From an uncultured Allobosea sp. (lineage in GTDB: Bacteria > Pseudomonadota > Alphaproteobacteria > Rhizobiales > Beijerinckiaceae): a DNA stretch of 64,000 nucleotides. The translations under genes were made by a program, and so were the position numbers. The notes under the pieces are model-generated. The model was not told the DNA's origin, did no database searches, and saw only the letters and a list, made by a program, of their open reading frames with translations. Location: assembly GCF_945957345.1 (NCBI RefSeq), contig NZ_CAMFKW010000006.1, positions 99,101 to 163,100 on the forward strand, given 5' to 3'. Positions 40,060 to 49,498 of this stretch are shown here, one piece after another; the first letter of the stretch is position 1, and each line of letters begins with the position of its first letter.

Positions 40060-40482
40060 TCAGGCCACCGTCAGTTCGACCGGGATGTTGCCCTTCGTCG
40101 CGTGCGAATAGGGGCAGACCACATGGGCCTTCTGGACGAGGTCCTCGACCACGGCCTTGTCGAGCCCGGGCACCGAGACGGTCAGCTTGGCAGTGATGCC
40201 GAAGCCCTGGCCGTCATCGCGCGGGCCGATGCCGATATCGGCCGAAACGCGTGCGTCTTCCGGGACCCTCACCTTCTCCTTGCCGGCGACGAACTTGAGC
40301 GCGCCGAGGAAGCAGGCCGAATAGCCCATGGCGAAGAGCTGCTCGGGATTGGTGCCTTCGCCGCCACCGCCGCCGAGTTCCTTCGGCGTGTTCAGCACGA
40401 GCTTGACGTTGCCGGTATCGGTCGCGGCCTGGCCTTCGCGGCCGCCGGTGGCGGAACCGTGGGCGGTATAGAGCGTCTTCAT
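40060..40482 (-). CDS. ohr: Organic hydroperoxide resistance protein Ohr
   Basis: A 140-residue thiol peroxidase of the Ohr/OsmC fold that reduces organic hydroperoxides using lipoylated proteins. Both catalytic cysteines are present, C57 in MGYSACFLGAL and one near residue 122 in VVCPYSHATKGN, with R15 and E47 around the active site. ATG 40482 is used, with AAGGAG about 8 bp ahead; the longer track start lies inside the promoter. It is divergent from an OhrR-type repressor, and its promoter carries tandem operators. Confidence 0.95.
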   Translation of the reverse strand: MKTLYTAHGSATGGREGQAATDTGNVKLVLNTPKELGGGGGEGTNPEQLFAMGYSACFLGALKFVAGKEKVRVPEDARVSADIGIGPRDDGQGFGITAKLTVSVPGLDKAVVEDLVQKAHVVCPYSHATKGNIPVELTVA

Positions 40483-40519
40483 GAGGGTGTCTCCTTCCTT
40501 GGGTGAAGCGATACTTGTC

Positions 40520-40552
40520 ATATAGATTGTGTACAATTAGATTGTCAACAAT
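40520..40552 (-). promoter_or_regulatory. ohr promoter with two tandem OhrR operators
   Basis: On the minus strand TTGACA (40543-40548) and CTATAT (40520-40525) are spaced exactly 17 bp. Two palindromes, ATTGT-GT-ACAAT (40526-40537) and ATTGT-CA-ACAAT (40541-40552), start 15 bp apart; one fills the spacer and the other covers the -35. Confidence 0.8.
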
Positions 40553-40632
40553 TAATTTGAGCAAGGCAGAGAGCGGTTGATTGCCGGGCCGCTTTCGGCT
40601 TTTCGTGACACAGGATGATCGGCGAGGGCGCG

Positions 40633-41097
40633 ATGGCGGAGCAGGACAAGGCCGGGGAGGGCATGCCGCATCTCGAGCAGCAGCTCTGCTTCGCGATCTA
40701 TCAGGTCGGTCATGCCTTCAACCGGGCCTATCGTCCGATCCTGGCCGCGCTCGGACTGACCTATCCGCAATATCTCGTGATGCTCGTGCTCTGGGAGCAG
40801 GACGGGCTCACGGTGAAGGAGCTCGGCGAGCGATTGATGCTCGATTCCGGCACGCTGACGCCGCTGCTGAAGCGGCTAGAAGCCTCTGGCCTGATCCGCC
40901 GCGAGCGCGATGCACGCGACGAGCGGCAGGTCCGCATCCATCTCGCCGGGAAGGGCGAGGGGCTTCGCGCACAAGGGCGCTGCGTCCAGGAAGCGATCGG
41001 CCAGGCGCTCGGCGGGACGGCCGGGGAGGCCGGCCGGCTGCGCGATCAGCTCGGCCTCGTGCGCGATGCGCTGCTGGCGGCCTCGCACGAAGATTGA
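40633..41097 (+). CDS. ohrR: MarR-family peroxide-sensing repressor OhrR
   Basis: A 154-residue MarR protein. C19 in [16 protein letters not shown] is the conserved peroxide-reactive cysteine, and C117 in QGRCVQE is placed like the second cysteine of two-Cys OhrR proteins. The winged helix (about 55-100) reads [39 protein letters not shown] precedes ATG 40633; the alternative ATG 40615 lacks a good site. It should repress ohr, and probably itself, through the tandem operators in the shared intergenic region. Confidence 0.92.
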   Translation: MAEQDKAGEGMPHLEQQLCFAIYQVGHAFNRAYRPILAALGLTYPQYLVMLVLWEQDGLTVKELGERLMLDSGTLTPLLKRLEASGLIRRERDARDERQVRIHLAGKGEGLRAQGRCVQEAIGQALGGTAGEAGRLRDQLGLVRDALLAASHED

Positions 41098-41670
41098 ACG
41101 CCTGCCTTCTGCATAGCCGTCACCTTTGTCATTTCGGGGCTTCGCGTAGCGAAGAGCCCGGAACCCACGGCTGGGCGAGAGATCTGCAGCGGAGCTGGGG
41201 ATCGAATGTCTTACCCAGTCGGGGGTTCCGGGTTCGCGCCTAGCGCGCGCCCCGGAATGACAAGGGTGTGACGCCTTCCATGTTGCTTCCGGCCTGGGCT
41301 TGTTGATGGCTCGCCGAAAATAACGACGCGCGTTCGTAAAATTTTTTCGCAGCGCTGAGGCGCTTTTCCGCCGGCTGAAGAGCTTGGGCGGCGCCGAATT
41401 GCGCGTGCTTACGGATACTTAACCTTAACGGGCTGTGATGGCGGAGAGTCCCCGCCGGTGCGTCGTTGTGCCTGCGATTCCATTGACGCCCATATAGGCC
41501 CATGCTATCCCAAATCATCCCGTCGAAGCCGGCAGGCAAACCAAGGGTCAGGCTCCGTGTGCCGCGCGGAATTTGGCTCGCTGGCCTGCCTTGCCCGCCT
41601 CGACGGGGAGTTCTTTCGCCGCTTGCGCATTTCAGCGGCGACGCCCTGAAGAGCAGGCCGGGAGGCGGCG
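41098..41670. other. 573-bp region upstream of the dcw cluster
   Basis: Holds a 136-bp palindromic repeat (listed) in its first quarter. The rest is the probable mraZ promoter area, with an AT-rich stretch near 41336-41350, TTAACCTTAACGG at 41417-41429 resembling paired CtrA half-sites at the wrong spacing, and a GANTC site (GATTC) near 41476. No gene seen. Confidence 0.5.
41127..41262. repeat. Palindromic intergenic repeat (copy A)
   Basis: About 136 bp. The left arm starts TGTCATTTCGGGGC and the right arm ends GCCCCGGAATGACA; the roughly 50-bp arms are inverted, imperfect copies. It is of the same general kind as the ftsI-murE repeat (GTCAT-CCGG- ... -CCGGGATGAC). Confidence 0.75.
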
Positions 41671-42147
41671 TTGACGGACCGCTTCGTCTCGAATTTCACG
41701 AACCGGCTCGACGCCAAGGGGCGCGTCTCCATTCCCTCAAGCTTCCGGTCGGTACTGGCCAAGGACGGCTACGAGGGTCTCTATGTTCATCAGTCGCTCG
41801 ACCTGCCGGCGCTGGATGCCGGCGGCAACGCGCTGAGGGCCACGATCGACGACATCCTCGCACGCTTCTCGCCGTTCTCGGACGAGTGGGAATTGCTCTC
41901 GACGGCGCTGAACGGCACCTCGGAGGTGCTCAAGATCGACACGGAGGGGCGCATGGTGCTGAGCGAGGCGCTGAAGGCGCATGCCGGCATCGGCGACGCC
42001 GTGACATTCGTCGGCCATGGCCACAAGTTCCAGATCTGGGAGCCGGAACGGTTCCGTGCGCATCTCGAGGCGGCGCGGACGCGCCTGCGCGACGTGAAGC
42101 GCACGCTTGGCAGCTTGACGATTCCAACGGGAGGGGCTGGCACATGA
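41671..42147 (+). CDS. mraZ: Transcriptional regulator MraZ
   Basis: A 158-residue AbrB-like DNA-binding protein that represses the dcw cluster. Two MraZ repeats are seen: [22 protein letters not shown] (5-26) and [30 protein letters not shown] (about 85-115), each with the DxKGR/DxEGR signature. The start is TTG with GGAGG 5-6 bp ahead. It is the first dcw gene, and rsmH begins on its stop (ATGA). Confidence 0.95.
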   Translation: MTDRFVSNFTNRLDAKGRVSIPSSFRSVLAKDGYEGLYVHQSLDLPALDAGGNALRATIDDILARFSPFSDEWELLSTALNGTSEVLKIDTEGRMVLSEALKAHAGIGDAVTFVGHGHKFQIWEPERFRAHLEAARTRLRDVKRTLGSLTIPTGGAGT

Positions 42148-43184
42148 CGGACCATGGCGACCGTTCCGGCGGAGCCATCGGCGAACAGGTTCGTCACGTG
42201 CCCGTGTTGCTCGCCGAGGTTCTGCACGCGCTTTCGCCGCAGGCCGGCGGGCGCTATCTCGACGGCACCTTCGGAGCAGGGGGCTATTCGCGCGCAATCC
42301 TCGATGCCGCGCCGGACGTGACCCTGCTCGGGCTCGACCGCGATCCGAGCGCTATCGCCGGCGGGGCCGATCTCGTCGCGGCCATGTCAGGGCGGCTGAC
42401 GCTGTCCGAGGCCAATTTCGGTGAGCTGGCCGAAGAGGCCGAACGCTTCAGGATGGTGCCGCTCGACGGCGTCGTGCTCGATATCGGCGTCTCGTCCATG
42501 CAGATCGACCAGGCGGAGCGCGGCTTTTCGTTCCGCTTCGACGGCCCGCTCGACATGCGGATGAGCAGCACCGGGCAGAGCGCTGCCGACCTCGTCAACG
42601 AGGCCGAGGAAGGACTGCTCGCCAACATCTTCTACCACTACGGCGAGGAGCGCCGCTCGCGCGCCGTCGCTCGCGCCGTGATCGAGGCGCGCCGCAAGGC
42701 GCCGATCACGACGACCAAGCAGCTGGCTGATCTCGTCGCCGGCATCGTGCGGGGCGAGCCCGGCGGGGCGCATCCGGCGACGCGGGTGTTCCAGGCGCTG
42801 CGGATCGCGGTCAATGACGAGCTCGGCGAGCTCGTCCGGGCGCTGCATGCGGCCGAGACGGTGCTGAAGCCCGGCGGGCGGCTGGTCGTCGTGACCTTCC
42901 ATTCCCTCGAAGACCGCATCGTCAAGCAGTTCTTCGCCGAGCGTTCCGGCCGGGTGCCGGCGGGCTCGCGCCACGCGCCGGCGGTTGCCGCCGCGCAGCC
43001 GACCTTCAGGCTGGTCGAGAAGGGGGCCGTCGCCCCGTCCGAGGTCGAGATGCGGGCCAATCCGCGGGCGCGCTCGGCCAAGCTGCGTGCCGCCGAGCGC
43101 AACGAGGCGCCGGCGCGCGGGGCCGATGCCGGCCTCGTCGCGCTCTCCACCGTTCCCGACCCGCAGCCGCGCCGGAGATCCTGA
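42144..43184 (+). CDS. rsmH: 16S rRNA (cytosine-1402 N4)-methyltransferase
   Basis: SAM-dependent methyltransferase acting on C1402 in the ribosomal P site. The 346 residues show [13 protein letters not shown], the SAM motif [53 protein letters not shown] and [16 protein letters not shown], all diagnostic of RsmH/MraW. ATG 42144 is set by the 4-bp overlap with mraZ; the track frame runs much further upstream. ftsL follows after 2 bp. Confidence 0.96.
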   Translation: MTDHGDRSGGAIGEQVRHVPVLLAEVLHALSPQAGGRYLDGTFGAGGYSRAILDAAPDVTLLGLDRDPSAIAGGADLVAAMSGRLTLSEANFGELAEEAERFRMVPLDGVVLDIGVSSMQIDQAERGFSFRFDGPLDMRMSSTGQSAADLVNEAEEGLLANIFYHYGEERRSRAVARAVIEARRKAPITTTKQLADLVAGIVRGEPGGAHPATRVFQALRIAVNDELGELVRALHAAETVLKPGGRLVVVTFHSLEDRIVKQFFAERSGRVPAGSRHAPAVAAAQPTFRLVEKGAVAPSEVEMRANPRARSAKLRAAERNEAPARGADAGLVALSTVPDPQPRRRS

Positions 43185-43186
43185 GC

Positions 43187-43573
43187 GTGATCAAGCTCCT
43201 GCATGTCATCGCCATCGGCGCGCTGGTCTCATCGGCGGTCTATGCCTATTCGATCAAATACGAGACGACGCTTGCGACCGAGCAGCTCCAGAAGCTCAGA
43301 GGCAAGATTCAGCGCGAGCGTGACGCCATCCAGGTGCTCAAGGCCGAATGGCAGTTTCTCAACCGGCCCGACCGCGTCCAGATGCTGGCCGAGCGCCATC
43401 TCGATCTCCAGCCCTTCGTGGTGACGCAGGTGGTCAAGCCCTCCGACATCCCGAACCGCGGGCCGAAGGTCGATGCCATCGGCCGCAAGCTGGAGGATCT
43501 CGGCCTGGGTCTGCCGACCGAGACGCCGCGTGACCGCAAGGCGAGCGCGACCACGCCGGGAGCCATGCCGTGA
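43187..43573 (+). CDS. ftsL: Cell division protein FtsL
   Basis: A 128-residue bitopic protein: a short cytoplasmic tip, membrane segment LLHVIAIGALVSSAVYAYSI (residues 4-23) and a periplasmic coiled coil (about 30-62, TEQLQKLRGKIQRERDAIQVLKAEW) followed by LNRPDRVQMLAERHLDLQP, typical of the FtsL/DivIC family. It assembles with FtsQ and FtsB to activate FtsWI. GTG start with GGAG about 10 bp ahead; ftsI overlaps its stop by 4 bp. Confidence 0.9.
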   Translation: MIKLLHVIAIGALVSSAVYAYSIKYETTLATEQLQKLRGKIQRERDAIQVLKAEWQFLNRPDRVQMLAERHLDLQPFVVTQVVKPSDIPNRGPKVDAIGRKLEDLGLGLPTETPRDRKASATTPGAMP

Positions 43574-45348
43574 ACCAGTCGATGAACCAGGAGACGTCGA
43601 TGGAGCATCAGGCCGAGGCGACGGAGACGGTCGTGAAGCGCGGGCGCCTGGCCTGGCTGCGCGATGTCTTCCGCATGAGCGGCGAGAAGAGCGAGCCGCG
43701 CGTCGGGCTCGTGATCCTCGGCTTCTCCGCGCTGTTCCTCGCCATCACCGGCCGCCTCGTCATGCTGGCGACGCTGCCGAACGAGCAGGTCGGCCTGCGC
43801 CGCGCGACCTCCAACGCGATCTCCGCCGCCCGGCCCGACATCGTCGACCGCAACGGCGAGATTCTGGCGACCGATATCCGCACGGTCTCGGTCTTCGCCG
43901 AGCCGCGCCGCATCCTCGACAAGGACGAGGCGACCGAGCTCCTGACGGCCGTGCTGCCGGATCTCGACGCCAAGGACCTGCGCGAAAAGCTCGGCACCAA
44001 GAAGGGCTTCGTCTGGGTGAAGCGCGAGATCACGCCGCGCCAGCAGGCCGAAGTACACCGGCTCGGCATTCCCGGCATCGGCTTCGTGCCCGAGAACAAG
44101 CGCGTCTATCCCAACGGCAATGCCGCCGCCCATGTGCTCGGCTTCGCCAATATCGACAATGTCGGCATCGCCGGCATGGAGAAATACATCGACTCGCAGG
44201 GCCTGCAGGACCTGAACGGCGCCGGGCTCGCGACCGAAGCGTCCGACCTGAAGCCGATCAAGCTTTCGCTCGACCTGCGCGTCCAGCACCTGCTGCGCGA
44301 CGAATTGTCCAAGGGCATGGAGCGCTTCAAGGCCATCGCCGCCGCCGGCGCGATCATGGACGTGAATACAGGCGAGATGCTCGCGCTGGTCTCGCTGCCC
44401 GATTTCGACCCGAACAACCCGGTCGACGCGCTGGAGAAGGACCGGATCAACCGGATGAATGTCGGCGTCTACGAGATGGGCTCGACCTTCAAGGCGCTGA
44501 CCATCGCGATGGCGCTCGATTCCGGCAAGGTCAACATCAATTCGACCTTCTCGACCGCGGGCGGCATGATGCGTTTCGGCCGCCAGGTCATCAAGGAATA
44601 TCACGGCACCGGCCGCAACCTGACGGTGCCCGAGGTCTTCGTGCATTCGTCGAACATGGGCTCGATCAAGATGGCGCTCGCCGTCGGTGTCGAGGGCCAC
44701 AAGGCCTTCCTCAAGAAGATGATGCAGCTCGACCGCATGACGACCGAGCTGCCGGAAAGCGCCGCGCCGATCGTCCCGCAGCGCTGGGGCGAGATCAACA
44801 CCGCGACCATCGCCTTCGGCCACGGTCTCGCCGTCGCGCCGCTCCAGGCACTGGCGGCGGTGGGCGCGCTGGTCAATGGCGGCTACCTGATGAAGCCGAC
44901 CTTCCTGAAGCGGACCGAGGAGGAGGCGCGCCAGGTTTCGACCCGCGTCATCAAGCCCGAAACCTCGGAAGCGATGCGCTTCATCATGCGCATCAACGGC
45001 GAGAAGGGCTCGGCCCGCAAGGCGGACATCCCCGGCTATTTCGTCGGCGGCAAGACCGGCACGGCCGAAAAGGTCATCAACGGCCGCTACGCCAAGAACA
45101 AGAACTTCACGACGTTCACGGCGATCGCCCCCTCGGACAAGCCGAAATACGTCTTCCTCGCGATCTATGACGAGCCGAAGGGCTATGCCGAGAGCGGCGG
45201 CTATTCGACCGCGGCGTGGAATGCCGGCGTCACCACGGGCAAGGTGATCGAGCGCGCCGCGCCGATCCTCGGGCTCAACCCCCGCTTCGATCCGCCGCCG
45301 TCGCCGTTCCCGTTGATGGCGAAGCTCGGCGCCTGGGGGTCGCGCTGA
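43570..45348 (+). CDS. ftsI: Septal peptidoglycan transpeptidase FtsI (PBP3)
   Basis: A 592-residue class B penicillin-binding protein that cross-links septal peptidoglycan with FtsW. Membrane anchor at about 45-68 (VGLVILGFSALFLAITGRLV), pedestal domain (about 85-245), then the transpeptidase with nucleophile S305 in MGSTFK, the SxN motif S360-S361-N362 in VHSSNMGS and K495-T-G in GGKTGTAEK. GTG start overlaps ftsL (GTGA). Long N-terminal cytoplasmic tail (about 45 residues). A 172-bp gap with a palindromic repeat separates it from murE. Confidence 0.96.
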   Translation: MNQSMNQETSMEHQAEATETVVKRGRLAWLRDVFRMSGEKSEPRVGLVILGFSALFLAITGRLVMLATLPNEQVGLRRATSNAISAARPDIVDRNGEILATDIRTVSVFAEPRRILDKDEATELLTAVLPDLDAKDLREKLGTKKGFVWVKREITPRQQAEVHRLGIPGIGFVPENKRVYPNGNAAAHVLGFANIDNVGIAGMEKYIDSQGLQDLNGAGLATEASDLKPIKLSLDLRVQHLLRDELSKGMERFKAIAAAGAIMDVNTGEMLALVSLPDFDPNNPVDALEKDRINRMNVGVYEMGSTFKALTIAMALDSGKVNINSTFSTAGGMMRFGRQVIKEYHGTGRNLTVPEVFVHSSNMGSIKMALAVGVEGHKAFLKKMMQLDRMTTELPESAAPIVPQRWGEINTATIAFGHGLAVAPLQALAAVGALVNGGYLMKPTFLKRTEEEARQVSTRVIKPETSEAMRFIMRINGEKGSARKADIPGYFVGGKTGTAEKVINGRYAKNKNFTTFTAIAPSDKPKYVFLAIYDEPKGYAESGGYSTAAWNAGVTTGKVIERAAPILGLNPRFDPPPSPFPLMAKLGAWGSR

Positions 45349-45393
45349 GCGCTTGACGATGCCGGGGGCTCAAGCATCAAAGATTTGTAAGCT

Positions 45394-45507
45394 CCGGGTC
45401 ATCCCGGCCGGAGCGAAGCGGAGAGCCGGGATCCATGCCTGAGCTTCACCAAGGAAGGTTCAGGCATGGATCCCGGGTCTCCCTTCGGTCGCCCGGGATG
45501 ACACCGG
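45394..45507. repeat. Palindromic intergenic repeat (copy B) between ftsI and murE
   Basis: About 114 bp. The left arm begins CCGGGTCATCCCGG and the right arm ends CCCGGGATGACACCGG; both contain GGATCCATGCCTGA/TCAGGCATGGATCC, so the roughly 48-bp arms fold into a long hairpin. It ends 14 bp before the murE start. Confidence 0.85.
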
Positions 45508-45520
45508 AATGGTAGATTCT

Positions 45521-46972
45521 ATGACTTGGCGATTGGACGACCTCTTCCCCGAGATTTTCGATGCCGAGGCTGCGAGCCAGCAGGTGCATGGCATCGCCTT
45601 CGACAGCCGCAAGGTGACGGGCGACGACGTCTTTGTCGCGCTCGCCGGTGCCAAGGCCGATGGCGCGCGCTTCATCATGGATGCGGTCGGGCATGGCGCG
45701 GTGGCGGTGATCTCGGGCGGGCCGCGTCCTGACGATCTGCCGGCGGGGGTCGCCTTCGCGCAGGTCGCCGACCCCCGCCTTGCGCTCTCGCTGGCGGCGG
45801 CCAAGATTCACCCACGCCAGCCCAGGACCATCGTCGCGGTGACCGGCACCAGCGGCAAATCCTCGGTTTCCGATTTCACGCGTCAGATCTTCCAGGCGCT
45901 CGGCCATGAATCGGCGAGCGTCGGCACGATTGGCGTGGTGACCAGCAAGGGCGCGGATTACGGCTCGCTGACGACGCCGGACCCGTTGTCGCTGCATGCT
46001 TCGTTCGACAAGCTCGCGAGCGAGGGGATCACGCATCTGGCGATGGAGGCGTCCTCGCACGGGCTCGACCAGCGCCGCCTCGACGGCGTCCGTTTGAGCG
46101 CCGGAGCCTTCCTCAATCTCGGGCGCGACCATCTCGATTATCACCCGAGCGTCGAGGAATACCTCGCCGCGAAGCTGCGCCTCTGGGAGTTGCTGCCTGA
46201 TGGCGCTCCGGTCGTAATTAACCGCGACGAGCCCTATGCGAAGGAGGCGGCTCAGGCTGCGGCCAAGAGCGGGCATCCGATCATCGGCATCGGCCGCAAG
46301 GGCGAGACGCTGACCCTGCTGCGCAACGAGCGCGACGGCTTCTCACAACGATTGACTGTTGGTTTCGACGGACGCGAACTTTCGATTGAGCTGCCGCTGG
46401 TCGGCGACTTCATGGCAGGGAATGCACTGGTCGCCGCTGGGCTCGCCATCGCGACCGGCGAGGACAAGGCGGCGTCGCTCAAGGCGATTTCCGGCTTGAA
46501 GGGCGTCGCGGGGCGTCTCGAACTCGTCGGCGAGGCCAATGGCGGGCTCGTCGTCGTCGATTACGCCCACAAGCCCGATGCGCTCGCGGCCGTGCTGATG
46601 ACGCTGCGGCCCTATGCGACCGGGCGGCTGATCTGCGTCTTTGGCTGCGGTGGCGACCGCGACAAGGGCAAGCGCCCGCTGATGGGCGCGATCGCGGCCG
46701 AGAGGGCCGACATCGCCATCGTCACCGACGACAATCCGCGCAGCGAGGATCCGGCGACGATCCGGGCCGAGATCATGGCCGCTTCGCCGAAACTTCAGGA
46801 GATCGGCGACCGCGAGGAAGCGATCAACGCCGCAGTGAAAATGCTGAAGCCTGGGGATTTGCTGGTCGTGGCCGGAAAAGGCCATGAATCCGGCCAGACC
46901 ATAGGCGACCGGACGCTGCCCTTCTCGGACCATGACGTGGTCCGCAAGGCGCTATCGGAGATCACGAGATGA
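45521..46972 (+). CDS. murE: UDP-MurNAc-tripeptide synthetase (meso-DAP adding)
   Basis: Cytoplasmic Mur ligase adding the third peptide residue. The 483 residues show GIAFDSRKV in the UDP-binding domain, ATP loop VTGTSGKSS (about 112), MEASSHGLDQRR, LGRDHLDYH, and the DNPR motif in TDDNPRSEDP that marks meso-diaminopimelate specificity. ATG 45521 is preferred, ATG 45509 is possible; no clear Shine-Dalgarno is seen for either because the palindromic repeat occupies the upstream 120 bp. murF starts on its stop codon. Confidence 0.95.
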   Translation: MTWRLDDLFPEIFDAEAASQQVHGIAFDSRKVTGDDVFVALAGAKADGARFIMDAVGHGAVAVISGGPRPDDLPAGVAFAQVADPRLALSLAAAKIHPRQPRTIVAVTGTSGKSSVSDFTRQIFQALGHESASVGTIGVVTSKGADYGSLTTPDPLSLHASFDKLASEGITHLAMEASSHGLDQRRLDGVRLSAGAFLNLGRDHLDYHPSVEEYLAAKLRLWELLPDGAPVVINRDEPYAKEAAQAAAKSGHPIIGIGRKGETLTLLRNERDGFSQRLTVGFDGRELSIELPLVGDFMAGNALVAAGLAIATGEDKAASLKAISGLKGVAGRLELVGEANGGLVVVDYAHKPDALAAVLMTLRPYATGRLICVFGCGGDRDKGKRPLMGAIAAERADIAIVTDDNPRSEDPATIRAEIMAASPKLQEIGDREEAINAAVKMLKPGDLLVVAGKGHESGQTIGDRTLPFSDHDVVRKALSEITR

Positions 46973-48393
46973 GCGCCCCGCTCTGGACCGGAGACAAGCT
47001 GATCACGGCGCTGCGCGCGCGGGCCGAGGGCGCTGTGCCGCCGGTCGTGACCGGCGCCTCGATCGATACCCGCACGCTGGAGCCGGGCGACGTCTTCTTC
47101 GCCATCACCGGCGAGGCCCGCAACGGGCATGACTTCGTCAAGGGCGCGCTCGACAAGGGCGCGGCGCTGGCCGTGATCGACGAGGCGCATGCCGCGCAGT
47201 TCGAGGGCGCGGGTGCGCTCGCCGTCGTGCCGGATGTGCTGAAGGCGATGGAGCATGCGGGCACCGCGCGGCGCAGCGAACTGAAGGCTGGCGTCGTCGC
47301 GGTCACCGGCTCGGTCGGCAAGACTGGTACGAAGGAGGCCTTGCGCCTCGTGCTCTCGCGCCAGGGCAAGACGCATGCGCCGGTCGCCTCCTACAACAAC
47401 CATTGGGGCGTGCCGCTCACTTTGTGTCGGACGCCCAGCGACGTTGCATACGGGGTCTACGAGATCGGCATGAACAGCCCCGGCGAGATCGTGCCGCTGG
47501 CGCGGATGGTGCGCCCGCAGGTCGCCATCGTCACCACGATCCAGCCCGTGCATCTCGCGGCCTTCGCCTCGCTCGAAGGGATCGCCGAGGAAAAGGCCGG
47601 GGTCTACTGGGAACTCGAAAAAGGCGGCACGGCGATCGTCAATGCCGATATCCCGCAATCCGAGCTGCTGCGCGACATCGCCAAGTCCGGCCCGGCCGGG
47701 CGGATCATCACCTTCGGCGAGAGCCCCGATGCCGACGTCAAGCTGATCTCCTGCGCGCTGAAGCCCGACATGTCGACGGTCGAGGCCCGCGTCTGCGGCG
47801 AGCCGGTGACCTATCGCCTGGGCAGCCCCGGCAAGCATATCGTGCTGAACTCGCTCGCCGTGCTCGCCGCCGTCCATGCGCTCGGCGCCGATCTCGCGCT
47901 GGCGGCGCTGGCGCTGGGCGATCTCACGCCGCCGGCCGGGCGCGGTGCGCGGCAGGTGCTGCAGGCGCCGGGCGGCAGGCTTACGCTGCTCGACGAGAGC
48001 TATAATGGTAACCCCGCCTCGATGCGGGCCGCGATCGAGAATCTCGGCCGCCTGCCGGTCGAGGGACGTGGCCGGCGCATCGCCGTGCTCGGCGACATGC
48101 TGGAACTCGGCCCGACCGGCCCGGAGCTGCATCGCGGGTTGGCCGAACCGCTGGTTTCGAACGGGATCGACAAGGTCTTCGCCTGCGGCCCACTGATGAA
48201 AGGGCTCCATGAGAGCTTGCCTTCCGCCATGCGGGGGGCTTATGCCGCAACCGCGAGCGAGCTGGAGCCGCTCGTGCTCGATGCGATCCGCGGCGGCGAC
48301 ACCGTCACGGTCAAGGGATCGCTGGGCACGCGCATGGGTCCGATCGTCAAGGCGATCCTCGCGCGCTTTCCTGCCGTGCCTGCCGAAGACTGA
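46969..48393 (+). CDS. murF: UDP-MurNAc-pentapeptide synthetase (D-Ala-D-Ala adding)
   Basis: Adds D-alanyl-D-alanine to the tripeptide precursor. The 474 residues show SIDTRTLEPGDVFFAI in the N-domain, ATP loop VTGSVGKTGTKE, NNHWGVPLTL, EIGMNSPGEI and LLDESYNGNPASMRAAIENL, as expected for MurF. Its ATG overlaps the murE stop by 4 bp. mraY begins 21 bp downstream. Partner DdlB, which makes the dipeptide substrate, is encoded further down the same cluster. Confidence 0.96.
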   Translation: MSAPLWTGDKLITALRARAEGAVPPVVTGASIDTRTLEPGDVFFAITGEARNGHDFVKGALDKGAALAVIDEAHAAQFEGAGALAVVPDVLKAMEHAGTARRSELKAGVVAVTGSVGKTGTKEALRLVLSRQGKTHAPVASYNNHWGVPLTLCRTPSDVAYGVYEIGMNSPGEIVPLARMVRPQVAIVTTIQPVHLAAFASLEGIAEEKAGVYWELEKGGTAIVNADIPQSELLRDIAKSGPAGRIITFGESPDADVKLISCALKPDMSTVEARVCGEPVTYRLGSPGKHIVLNSLAVLAAVHALGADLALAALALGDLTPPAGRGARQVLQAPGGRLTLLDESYNGNPASMRAAIENLGRLPVEGRGRRIAVLGDMLELGPTGPELHRGLAEPLVSNGIDKVFACGPLMKGLHESLPSAMRGAYAATASELEPLVLDAIRGGDTVTVKGSLGTRMGPIVKAILARFPAVPAED

Positions 48394-48414
48394 TAGACAA
48401 GAGAACCTTGAAGC

Positions 48415-49497
48415 ATGCTCGTCTGGCTCGCTGAACTGTCCGGCACCTTCCCGGTGCTGAACGTCTTCCGCTACATCACCTTCCGCGCAGGCGGGGCGAC
48501 GGCGACGGCGCTGCTCTTCGTCTTTTTCTTCGGTCCCTCGGCCATCTCCTGGCTCCGGATCAAGCAGGGCAAGGGCCAGCCGATCCGCACGGACGGGCCT
48601 GAATCGCATCTCGCCAAGCGCGGCACGCCGACCATGGGCGGGCTGATGATCCTGACCGGGCTGTTCGTCGCCGTGCTGCTCTGGGGCAACCTGCGCAACC
48701 CCTATGTCTGGATCGTGCTCGGCGTGACCGCCGCCTATGGCGCGATCGGCTTCTATGACGACTTTCTCAAGGTCACCAAGCAGTCGCACAAGGGCTTCTC
48801 CGGCAAGGCGCGCATCGCGATCGAGGTCGTGGTCGCGCTGATCGCCTGCTATTTCATCATGCAGACGCAGCCGCCCTCGATCGGCTCGGGCTTCGCGATG
48901 CCCTTCCTGAAGGAAGCGATCATCCCGCTCGGCATTCTGTTCCCGCTGGTCACGGCCTTCGTCGTGGTCGGTGCGGGCAATTCGGTGAACCTGACCGACG
49001 GGCTCGACGGGCTCGCCATCGTGCCGGTGATGATCGCGGCCGGCACCTTCGGCTTCATCTCCTATCTCGTCGGCAACGCGATCTTCGCGAACTATCTGCA
49101 GATCCACCACATCCCCGGCGCGGGCGAACTCGCCGTGATCTGCGGCGCGGTGATCGGCGCCGGCCTCGGCTTCCTCTGGTTCAACGCGCCGCCGGCCCAG
49201 ATCTTCATGGGCGATACCGGCTCGCTCGGCCTCGGCGGCCTGCTCGGCACCATCGCGGTCGCGACCAAGCACGAGATCGTGCTGGCGATCGTCGGCGGCC
49301 TCTTCGTCGTCGAGGCGCTCTCGGTGATCATCCAGGTCTTCGTGTTCAAGCGCACGGGCAAGCGCGTCTTCCTGATGGCACCAATCCACCACCATTTCGA
49401 GAAACTGGGCTGGACCGAGCCGCAGGTCGTGATCCGCTTCTGGATCATCTCGGTCGTGCTGGCACTGGTCGGTCTCGCCACGCTGAAGCTGCGCTGA
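48415..49497 (+). CDS. mraY: Phospho-MurNAc-pentapeptide transferase
   Basis: Integral membrane enzyme that joins the soluble precursor to undecaprenyl phosphate, making lipid I. 360 residues with about ten membrane segments. Catalytic blocks are [35 protein letters not shown] and the histidine-rich loop [13 protein letters not shown]. The sequence is canonical and the length normal. murD starts 1 bp after the stop (TGAG-ATG). Confidence 0.97.
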   Translation: MLVWLAELSGTFPVLNVFRYITFRAGGATATALLFVFFFGPSAISWLRIKQGKGQPIRTDGPESHLAKRGTPTMGGLMILTGLFVAVLLWGNLRNPYVWIVLGVTAAYGAIGFYDDFLKVTKQSHKGFSGKARIAIEVVVALIACYFIMQTQPPSIGSGFAMPFLKEAIIPLGILFPLVTAFVVVGAGNSVNLTDGLDGLAIVPVMIAAGTFGFISYLVGNAIFANYLQIHHIPGAGELAVICGAVIGAGLGFLWFNAPPAQIFMGDTGSLGLGGLLGTIAVATKHEIVLAIVGGLFVVEALSVIIQVFVFKRTGKRVFLMAPIHHHFEKLGWTEPQVVIRFWIISVVLALVGLATLKLR

Positions 49498-49498
49498 G

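Noticed and set aside
41417-41426. TTAACCTTAA before mraZ as a CtrA box
   Set aside because: The half-sites are 2 bp apart instead of 7, so it does not match the full-site spacing; noted only as half-sites.
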